From Candidatus Gastranaerophilales bacterium (GTDB lineage: Bacteria; Cyanobacteriota; Vampirovibrionia; Gastranaerophilales; Gastranaerophilaceae), in contig CANQOM010000090.1 in the NCBI GenBank assembly GCA_947625445.1, positions 1 through 6,742 on the forward strand: a stretch of DNA of 6,742 nt. The letters run 5' to 3'. The translations under genes were made by a program, and so were the position numbers. The stretch's first letter is position 1. Each line of letters starts with the position of its first letter. This document shows, piece after piece, positions 1 to 5,035 of this stretch. The notes under the pieces are model-generated. The model saw only the letters and a program-made list of their open reading frames with translations, ran no database searches and was not told the origin of the DNA.

Positions 1-402
1 ACAATCTGTATCAACAATACAACATATGGTATGACAGGCGGACAGGCAGGTCCTACAACTCTTATAGGGCAAGTTACAACTACAACTGTAAAAGGTCGTA
101 ATCCTGAAATATCAGGTTATCCTTTAAAAATTTGTGAAATATTAAAAGAAGTAGATGGAACCGCATATGTGGCAAGGGTTACATTAGATTCACCTTCTGC
201 AATAATGAATGCGAAAAAATGTATAAAAAAAGCATTTGAAGCACAGTTAAAAGGTTTAGGAACAGGATTTATAGAAATATTAGCAACGTGTCCGACAAAC
301 TGGAAAATGACTCCAAAAGAATCTCATGCAAGAGTCAGAGGAGAAATGTCAGAAGTTTTCAAACCCGGTGTATATAAAGACAGAGTTAGTGAGGCAAATT
401 AA
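1..402 (+). CDS. korB: 2-oxoacid:ferredoxin oxidoreductase, beta subunit (C-terminal 133 residues; 5' end outside window)
   Basis: This is the C-terminal part of the thiamine-diphosphate-binding beta subunit of a cytoplasmic 2-oxoacid:ferredoxin oxidoreductase, which oxidatively decarboxylates a 2-oxoacid to its acyl-CoA and reduces ferredoxin. The frame is open from base 1. The visible part begins with ICINNTTYGMTGGQ: the NN (residues 5-6) closes the family's TPP/Mg motif and YGMTGGQ follows it. The ATG at 31 is the Met inside this motif, not a start. Further family features are GRNPEISGYP, a YVAR strand, and a CPTNWKMTP segment near the C-terminus. The TAA stop overlaps the ATG of the gamma subunit by one base, so the two are almost certainly co-transcribed and translationally coupled. 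The alpha subunit is presumably upstream. Substrate (2-oxoglutarate or branched-chain 2-oxoacid) cannot be decided from this fragment, so the symbol is a family label; vorA-type is equally possible. Confidence 0.85.
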   Translation, partial: TICINNTTYGMTGGQAGPTTLIGQVTTTTVKGRNPEISGYPLKICEILKEVDGTAYVARVTLDSPSAIMNAKKCIKKAFEAQLKGLGTGFIEILATCPTNWKMTPKESHARVRGEMSEVFKPGVYKDRVSEAN

Positions 403-938
403 TGGATTCTAATGTATTAATAGCAGGTTTTGGCGGTCAAGGAGTATTATTTATAGGGCAGTTACTCGCAAATGCCTGTATGAAAGAAGGGTTAAATGTA
501 ACATGGTCACCTGCATACGGAGCTGAAATGAGAGGCGGAACAGTTAATTGTACTGTTTGTATGTCTGATGATGAAGTTGCCTGCTCATATGTGGATAAAC
601 CTGAAAATGTTATTGCACTTAACGGTCCATCTTTTGAACGGTTTGAAAGCAAAATTAAACCGGGAGGCATTATGATTGTTAATTCCTCTTTGGTTAAGTC
701 AGCTCCATCAAGAAAAGATATAACATATAAATTTGTTCCAATGACTGATATTGCTCATAATTCAGGAAATGAAAGAATGGCAAATATTGTTTCTTTAGGT
801 GCATTTATTAAAGCTTTTCCTGTTGTTTCAAAAGAGAGTATTGCTGAAATAATGAAACAAAAGCTTACGGGTGCAAAATCTATAATGCTTGAAGGAAATA
901 TTAAAGCTTTAGATACAGGTTTTTCATCAGTCAATTAA
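402..938 (+). CDS. korC: 2-oxoacid:ferredoxin oxidoreductase, gamma subunit
   Basis: This is a complete 178-residue gamma subunit of the same enzyme, the usual length for this separately encoded subunit. The N-terminus has the glycine-rich GFGGQGVLFIGQLLA (9-23), followed by PAYGAEMRGGTVNC (37-50), the signature of the POR/KOR gamma family. The ATG is set by the TAATG overlap with the beta-subunit stop and by an AGTGAGG Shine-Dalgarno sequence (388-394) seven bases upstream. No ferredoxin-like CxxCxxC cluster is present, so electron transfer must involve another subunit or partner. The gene ends in TAA inside the last codons of the convergent hisD, a 12-bp tail-to-tail overlap. The family assignment is firm. 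Whether the enzyme acts on 2-oxoglutarate or branched-chain oxoacids is not, so the symbol is provisional. Confidence 0.88.
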   Translation: MDSNVLIAGFGGQGVLFIGQLLANACMKEGLNVTWSPAYGAEMRGGTVNCTVCMSDDEVACSYVDKPENVIALNGPSFERFESKIKPGGIMIVNSSLVKSAPSRKDITYKFVPMTDIAHNSGNERMANIVSLGAFIKAFPVVSKESIAEIMKQKLTGAKSIMLEGNIKALDTGFSSVN

Positions 939-2183
939 AGAATTTAACCTTACATCAGAAGCTAATTTATGTGCAAATAATCCTTCTTCTTTTGCCAGGT
1001 TAGATGCATTTTTTGCCGTTTCCTTAACAGAATTGGGATTTATTATTTGATATGTTTGAATTTTGACATAATCAAAGACACTCAAACCTCCTGAATATTT
1101 TGAAACTTGATTAGTAGGTAAAGTGTGATTAGTTCCTGATACATAATCACCAAATACTTCTGCAGAGTAATTACCTACAAATAAAGAACCGTAGTTTATA
1201 AATTTATTAATATAATTTTCAGCATTATTAAAACATATCTCAAGATGCTCAGGTGCTTTATCATTAGCAAGTTGTATAGCATCTTCCATTTTATCTGCTA
1301 TTATTGTTATGGATTTAGAATAAGATACATTTGCAATATCTTTAGTCGGCAAGTTATCAAGATATTCTAATGCTTTTTTATCCACTTTATTGGCAAATTC
1401 TTTGGAAAAACATATTAAGAATGCTCTTGCGTCTTTATCATGTTCACATTGTGCAAGCATATCAGCAGCAACAAAATCAGGATTTGCATTATCATCTGCA
1501 ATAATTAAGACTTCGGAAGGTCCTGCAAGAAAATCTATACCGCATTCACCAAAAACTTGTTTTTTAGCGGAAGTAACAAACTTATTTCCCGGACCGACTA
1601 TTTTATTAACTTTTTTTATAGACTCACATCCGTATGCCATTGCCCCAACTGCCTGCACGCCACCAATTCTGTATATTTCGTCAGCACCGGACAAATGTGC
1701 GGCAGCAATCGTTACCGGTTTTATTTTTGGTGAAACCGCAATAACCCTTTTAACTCCTGCAACTTTTGCAGGTACTATGGTCATTACTGCAGTTGACGGT
1801 AAAGGATAATTTCCGCCCGGAATATAGCATCCTACCGACTCTACAGGAATAATTTTATGACCTAATGTATTCCCGTTGATATTTACTTCTAATTCTTTAA
1901 TACTGTTTATCTGAGCTTGGGCAAATTCTTTAACATTGCTTATTGCAAATTTTATAGTTTTTAATGTAGCTTCATCTACTTGTTCAATGGCAGATTTAAT
2001 TTCTTTGTCTGTTAATCGAAATTCATTTATTATTCCGTCATTAAATTTTTGCGAATATTCTCTTACGGCAGCATCTCCGTTTTTTCTTACATCATTAATA
2101 ATTTCAGAAACAGAAGAAATATTTTCAAATTCAATTTTACTAAAAAATTTTTTATCAATACTTTGATAACTGCAAATTTTCAT
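927..2183 (-). CDS. hisD: histidinol dehydrogenase
   Basis: The zinc- and NAD-dependent enzyme oxidises L-histidinol to L-histidine in two steps, the last of the pathway. The 418-residue protein is near the usual ~430. By comparison with E. coli HisD, the zinc ligands are visible as Q245 and H248 (LAQCEH), D346 (GDYVSGTNHTLPT) and H405 (LFAHK). The catalytic pair is E312-H313 in APEHLEI. Other family motifs are GCYIPGGNYPLPS (118-130), GGVQAVGAMAYG (174-185), KIVGPGNKFV (194-203) and FLAGPSE (218-224). All key residues are intact, so the enzyme should be active. It starts 8 bp after the stop of the hisA-hisIE fusion, with a Shine-Dalgarno sequence overlapping that stop codon, so it is probably co-expressed with the fusion. 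Its TGA stop lies inside the 3' end of the convergent gamma-subunit gene, and no terminator hairpin is evident after it. Confidence 0.96.
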   Translation of the reverse strand: MKICSYQSIDKKFFSKIEFENISSVSEIINDVRKNGDAAVREYSQKFNDGIINEFRLTDKEIKSAIEQVDEATLKTIKFAISNVKEFAQAQINSIKELEVNINGNTLGHKIIPVESVGCYIPGGNYPLPSTAVMTIVPAKVAGVKRVIAVSPKIKPVTIAAAHLSGADEIYRIGGVQAVGAMAYGCESIKKVNKIVGPGNKFVTSAKKQVFGECGIDFLAGPSEVLIIADDNANPDFVAADMLAQCEHDKDARAFLICFSKEFANKVDKKALEYLDNLPTKDIANVSYSKSITIIADKMEDAIQLANDKAPEHLEICFNNAENYINKFINYGSLFVGNYSAEVFGDYVSGTNHTLPTNQVSKYSGGLSVFDYVKIQTYQIINPNSVKETAKNASNLAKEEGLFAHKLASDVRLNSLID

Positions 2184-2189
2184 ATTAAA

Positions 2190-2194
2190 TCCTA
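2190..2194 (-). promoter_or_regulatory. hisD ribosome binding site overlapping the upstream stop codon
   Basis: On the minus strand the sequence TAGGA lies six bases before the hisD ATG. Its first three bases are the TAG stop of the hisA-hisIE fusion. A ribosome terminating on the fusion gene therefore sits on the hisD initiation site, which favours translational coupling. This supports the ATG at 2183-2181 as the start. Confidence 0.6.
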
Positions 2195-3418
2195 CTTTGT
2201 TCTTGATGCTAAATTATTTAAAATATCTTGAGGAGAAACATTATGAAGCGCCATGAAAACAAGCATATGATATGCCAAGTCACTTGCCTCCCATTCAAGT
2301 CCGTCACCTTTTTCATAATTTACAGACTCAAATGCTTCTTCCATTATTTTTCTTTGAAGTTTAAACTCGTCTTTAAAAAGTTTTGTTGTATAAGAATTTT
2401 CAGGAAGTTTTCTCTTACGGTCAAGAAGTAAATTATATAATTCATTTATACAAAATTCTCTGTCTTCAAAACAAGAATATCTGCCGGTATGACAAGCAAA
2501 TCCTTTTTGTTTAACTTTAAACAATAACGTATCTCGGTCGCAATCAAATTTAGCACTAACTAATTCTTGAGTATTTCCGGAAGTTAATCCTTTTGTCCAA
2601 AGTTCATTTCTTGAACGACTCCAATATGTTGCAAGTCCTTCTTTTAAACTTTTTTTCAAAGATTCTTTATTTGAATATGCCAGCATTAAAACTTGTTTTG
2701 TTTCAATATCTTGAACAATAGTAGGAATTAATCCGTTTTGTTTTTCAAAATCCATAACTGCTATATAAGCATCTTCAAGATTAACTGCACCTGTATATAT
2801 ACACATTCCCAATTGTGTTGATACATTTATTTTATTCAGAGTAACTATTTCATCAACAGTAGATATTCCTCCTGCGGCGATTAAAGTCTTTTTTGTTAAA
2901 GAACGTATTTTTTTTATTGATTCAATATCGGTGCCCTGCATCATACCTTCTTTATCAACTATAGTATACAAATATCCGGAACAAAGATTGTCAAATCTTT
3001 GAATATAATCCTGGGCAGTAGCATCTACTTCTTTTGTCCAACCCTCTACAGTCACTTTACCTTTTTTTGAGTCAATAGCAACTATTACTTTATCTTTAGG
3101 TAATTTGGATAAAAATTCTTCATTAGCCGCAGTTCCGATTATAATTTGCTTTGCACCATTTGCAAGCATTCTTTTTGCTTTTTCAATATCTCTTATTCCA
3201 CCGCCGACTCTTACATGAGCAATTTTACATATTTCTTTTATGAGTGACTCATTTTCTCCTTTATTCATTGCGGCATCTAAGTCAATAACACTTATTTCTC
3301 CAAATCTTGAATAATATTTTGCAAGTTCTAAAACATTTTCTCTCTCTAAAACCTTTTCTTTACCCTGTTTAAGTTGAACTGCTTTTCCGTCCATTAAGTC
3401 AATACTTGGAATTATCAT
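2192..3418 (-). CDS. hisA-hisIE: trifunctional histidine biosynthesis protein: HisA (ProFAR isomerase) - HisI (PR-AMP cyclohydrolase) - HisE (PR-ATP pyrophosphatase)
   Basis: One uninterrupted 408-codon frame holds three enzymes. Residues 1-222 are a HisA-type TIM barrel with MIIPSIDLMDGKAV at the start, VGGGIRD (71-77), IIIGTAA (92-98) and AAGGIST (181-187). By comparison with T. maritima HisA, the catalytic residues appear as D7, D116 and T152. Residues 223-322 are HisI, opening with DFEKQNGLIPTIVQD and carrying WTKGLTSGNT (274-283), the metal motif DCDRD (292-296) and zinc-type cysteines C293, C309 and C316. Residues ~323-408 are HisE, a MazG-like helical domain with EEAFE (360-364) and EASDLAYH (377-384). 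Together they would catalyse steps 2, 3 and 4 of histidine synthesis. HisIE fusions are common; HisA joined in front is unusual to me. There is practically no linker at the HisA-HisI junction. The HisA part is short (about 222 versus 245), and its second phosphate-loop region differs from the family pattern. The ATG is preceded by a strong ribosome binding site. Confidence 0.93.
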   Translation of the reverse strand: MIIPSIDLMDGKAVQLKQGKEKVLERENVLELAKYYSRFGEISVIDLDAAMNKGENESLIKEICKIAHVRVGGGIRDIEKAKRMLANGAKQIIIGTAANEEFLSKLPKDKVIVAIDSKKGKVTVEGWTKEVDATAQDYIQRFDNLCSGYLYTIVDKEGMMQGTDIESIKKIRSLTKKTLIAAGGISTVDEIVTLNKINVSTQLGMCIYTGAVNLEDAYIAVMDFEKQNGLIPTIVQDIETKQVLMLAYSNKESLKKSLKEGLATYWSRSRNELWTKGLTSGNTQELVSAKFDCDRDTLLFKVKQKGFACHTGRYSCFEDREFCINELYNLLLDRKRKLPENSYTTKLFKDEFKLQRKIMEEAFESVNYEKGDGLEWEASDLAYHMLVFMALHNVSPQDILNNLASRTK

Positions 3419-3425
3419 ACTTTTA

Positions 3426-3434
3426 CCTTTCCTT
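3426..3434 (-). promoter_or_regulatory. ribosome binding site of the hisA-hisIE fusion
   Basis: Minus-strand AAGGAAAGG lies seven bases before the ATG at 3418-3416. It is a double purine-rich Shine-Dalgarno sequence and fixes the start at MIIPSIDL, which is also the conserved HisA N-terminus. Confidence 0.7.
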
Positions 3435-3442
3435 ATATGACA

Positions 3443-3470
3443 ATTATATTTTAAACAAATATTAAATCAA
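3443..3470 (-). promoter_or_regulatory. candidate sigma-70 promoter for the his genes
   Basis: On the minus strand TTGATT (3470-3465) is followed after 16 bases by a perfect TATAAT (3448-3443). The -35 element overlaps the TGA stop of rdgB, and the -10 lies about 25 bases before the fusion start, predicting a leader of roughly 20 bases that still includes the Shine-Dalgarno sequence. This would let the his pair be transcribed independently of uppS-rdgB. In DNA this AT-rich, such matches also arise by chance, so the call rests on spacing and position rather than on the hexamers alone. Confidence 0.4.
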
Positions 3471-4045
3471 AGATTATTACTAATCCATTCAAGCATTGGC
3501 TTAAGAGCTTTTGCTCTGTGTGAAATATTATTTTTTATATTTTCAGATAATTGAGCAACTGTTTTGCCATATTCCTCAACCAAAAATATAGGATCATAGC
3601 CAAAACCGTTAGAACCTTTTGGTGCCTCATCAATATAACCGTATACTTTACCTTCTTCAGTATGTAAAACGTTTCCATTTGAGTCAGTAAGTACCATAGC
3701 ACAAGTAAAATGAGCCTTTCTATTTTCAAACGGAACTCCATTTAATTTATTTAAAATTTTGTCAATTTTTTCTTTTTGTGTGGGAGCATATCTGGCAGAA
3801 TGAATACCGGGTAATCCGTTAAGATAATCAACACACAATCCTGAATCATCAGCCAAACAATATGTTTTCATGGTCTTAGAAGCTTCTTTTGCTTTAATCG
3901 TTGCATTTTCTTTAAAGGTTTGTCCGTTCTCATCAGGATTAAAATTCCCATTAATCACATCAAATGTTATATCCGAATAATCATTAATTTTATTAATTTC
4001 ATCCAGTTTATGAGGATTTGATGTCGCAAGAATAATTTTTACCAT
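3467..4045 (-). CDS. rdgB: RdgB/HAM1 family XTP/dITP (non-canonical purine NTP) pyrophosphatase
   Basis: This cytoplasmic house-cleaning enzyme hydrolyses deaminated purine nucleotides (dITP, ITP, XTP) to the monophosphate and pyrophosphate, keeping them out of DNA and RNA. At 192 residues it is typical in length. Family motifs appear in order: ILATSNPHK (5-13, phosphate-binding loop), FKENATIKA (44-52), LADDSGL (64-70) with the metal-binding and catalytic acidic pair, GIHSARYA (80-87), FTCAMVL (113-119), GSNGFGYDPIF (144-154) and SHRAKAL (175-181) for base recognition. The ATG is two bases after the uppS stop, with only a weak upstream GGA, so it is probably translated by coupling to uppS. 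The gene stops 48 bp before the his fusion. Confidence 0.95.
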   Translation of the reverse strand: MVKIILATSNPHKLDEINKINDYSDITFDVINGNFNPDENGQTFKENATIKAKEASKTMKTYCLADDSGLCVDYLNGLPGIHSARYAPTQKEKIDKILNKLNGVPFENRKAHFTCAMVLTDSNGNVLHTEEGKVYGYIDEAPKGSNGFGYDPIFLVEEYGKTVAQLSENIKNNISHRAKALKPMLEWISNNL

Positions 4046-4047
4046 TT

Positions 4048-4791
4048 TTATTTTCCGAATCTTCTGTTTCTAATATTAAATTCAAATATAGCTTTAGCCA
4101 ATGATTTCTCATCAAAATCAGGCCAAAATGTTTTAGTAACATATATTTCAGTATATGCACACTGCCATAATAAATAATTACTAATTCTTTGTTCTCCACC
4201 GGTTCTAATAAGTAAATCAGGATCAGGAAGAAAATTTGTATATAAATTATCACTGACAGTATTTTCCGTTATATCATTCACATCAAGCAAACCGTTTTTA
4301 ATTTTTTGTCCTATTTTTTTTATTGCATTAGTTATTTCCATTCTTGAACCGTAATTAAAAGCAATCTGAAAATTCAATGTTTTACAGTTTTGTGTTTCAC
4401 GTTCCCCAAACTCTATAACATCTGTTAAATCTTTGTTTAATTCATTTCTGTCACCGATAAATCTAAGTCTGATATCATTTTCTTTAAATTCAGGTACTTC
4501 CGAAATAATTGTTTTAGCCAGAAGTGACATTAAGAAATCAACTTCTTCCTTTGGTCTATTCCAGTTTTCCGTAGAAAAAGCATATACAGTTAAATATTTA
4601 ATGTTAAATTTTGAACAGGCTTTTAAAGTAGCTCTTAGGGCTTCTACTCCTTTTTTATGTCCTGCTACAGAAGGCAATAATTTTGATTTTGCCCAACGTC
4701 TGTTGCCATCCATTATTATGGCAATATGTTGTAATTTAGTATTTCTTACAATTTCTTTGACTTTTTCCGTATCAGATATTGTATTTAACAT
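4048..4791 (-). CDS. uppS: isoprenyl transferase (undecaprenyl diphosphate synthase, cis-prenyltransferase)
   Basis: The enzyme adds isopentenyl units in cis to farnesyl diphosphate, making the C55 lipid carrier for peptidoglycan and other cell-surface polymers. It is a soluble or membrane-peripheral dimer. The 247-residue length is normal. HIAIIMDGNRRWA (22-34) contains the catalytic D28 and the diphosphate-binding loop. Next come GHKKG (44-48), YLTVYAFSTENWNRP (66-80) for substrate binding, FIGDR (111-115), and the C-terminal block LPDPDLLIRTGGEQRISNYL with R196, R202 and S204, then LWQCAYTEI with E215. It is the first gene of the leftward cluster, facing away from gyrA. The ATG is supported by the AAGGTGA Shine-Dalgarno sequence (4804-4798) six bases upstream. 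In many bacteria cdsA follows uppS; here rdgB does. Confidence 0.96.
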   Translation of the reverse strand: MLNTISDTEKVKEIVRNTKLQHIAIIMDGNRRWAKSKLLPSVAGHKKGVEALRATLKACSKFNIKYLTVYAFSTENWNRPKEEVDFLMSLLAKTIISEVPEFKENDIRLRFIGDRNELNKDLTDVIEFGERETQNCKTLNFQIAFNYGSRMEITNAIKKIGQKIKNGLLDVNDITENTVSDNLYTNFLPDPDLLIRTGGEQRISNYLLWQCAYTEIYVTKTFWPDFDEKSLAKAIFEFNIRNRRFGK

Positions 4792-4797
4792 ACTCTC

Positions 4798-4817
4798 TCA
4801 CCTTTTTAGAAATTATA
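4798..4817 (-). promoter_or_regulatory. uppS ribosome binding site and possible -10 element
   Basis: On the minus strand AAGGTGA (4804-4798) lies six bases before the uppS ATG and is a clear Shine-Dalgarno sequence. A perfect TATAAT (4817-4812) lies just upstream, but the matching -35 position is a run of T with no TTGACA-like hexamer, and the leader would be only about 14 bases. The ribosome binding site is convincing; the promoter is not, and transcription may start further upstream. Confidence 0.4.
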
Positions 4818-4846
4818 AATCAAACATCATTAAAAAAAAATTTTTA

Positions 4847-4861
4847 ATTTCAAATTGAAAT
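4847..4861. repeat. 15-bp perfect inverted repeat in the uppS-gyrA intergenic region
   Basis: ATTTCAAATTGAAAT has two 7-base arms around one central A. It lies about 30 bp upstream of the possible uppS -10 and about 95 bp upstream of the gyrA -35. It has the geometry of a dimeric-regulator site, but I recognise no known operator, and the surrounding DNA is AT-rich enough to yield weak palindromes by chance. Confidence 0.3.
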
Positions 4862-4942
4862 AACTTTTATTTTTGTTTTACATATTTTAACAAAAATTTT
4901 TTCTATTTATTTCAAACAACTAAAGTTCAACATCAATAAAAA

Positions 4943-4957
4943 TAAAATTAAATTTTA
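4943..4957. repeat. 15-bp AT-only inverted repeat touching the gyrA -35 element
   Basis: TAAAATTAAATTTTA has 7-base arms around a single A, the same 7-1-7 geometry as the repeat at 4847-4861. It overlaps the first four bases of the candidate gyrA -35. Being made only of A and T in AT-rich DNA, it may be coincidental. Confidence 0.2.
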
Positions 4958-4982
4958 CTCAAAATAGTGTTTATGATACAAT
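4954..4982 (+). promoter_or_regulatory. candidate gyrA promoter with extended -10
   Basis: TTTACT (4954-4959) is followed after exactly 17 bases by TACAAT (4977-4982), which is preceded by TGA, giving an extended -10 (TGnTACAAT). Transcription would start near 4989, leaving a leader of about 47 bases before the TTG start. The upstream 150 bases are rich in A- and T-tracts that could act as UP elements or bend the DNA. Gyrase promoters in several bacteria respond to supercoiling; nothing here tests that. Confidence 0.5.
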
Positions 4983-5021
4983 ATGATTATTATATAGACA
5001 GATTTACGAGAAAAAATAAAT

Positions 5022-5027
5022 AAGGGG
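5022..5027 (+). promoter_or_regulatory. gyrA ribosome binding site that fixes a TTG start
   Basis: AAGGGG lies eight bases before TTG at 5036-5038. An in-frame TAA at 5021-5023 excludes any earlier start, and the next in-frame ATG (5096) would remove the conserved N-terminal segment IVPVNIREQ. TTG is therefore the start. Confidence 0.75.
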
Positions 5028-5035
5028 TAGGTATC

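Noticed and set aside
895..960. Possible bidirectional terminator between the convergent genes.
   Set aside because: Only a weak GGTT...AACC pairing with a long loop is visible; no stable stem with a flanking T-run.
1390..1809. 139-codon open frame on the plus strand.
   Set aside because: It lies wholly antisense to hisD, whose catalytic and zinc motifs are intact; its translation shows no recognisable family.
3419..3469. rdgB and the hisA-hisIE fusion are in the same frame, with only one TGA and 16 sense codons between them, so readthrough could give a four-domain protein.
   Set aside because: The fusion has its own strong ribosome binding site and canonical HisA start. The spacer codons look like leader DNA with a TATAAT, and a 16-codon stop-free gap in frame is not rare by chance. 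TGA is also the stop of hisD, with no sign of recoding.
4008..4253. 81-codon minus-strand open frame overlapping uppS and rdgB in another frame.
   Set aside because: It overlaps two clear genes and its hydrophobic translation is what AT-rich out-of-frame sequence yields.
4433..4858. 141-codon open frame on the plus strand over uppS and its upstream region.
   Set aside because: It is antisense to the well-supported uppS, has no convincing ribosome binding site, and its translation has no recognisable domain.
4792..5035. Possible replication origin or riboswitch upstream of gyrA.
   Set aside because: No DnaA box (TTATCCACA-like) cluster, no dnaA/gyrB/recF neighbours, and no GC-containing stems of the kind structured leaders need.
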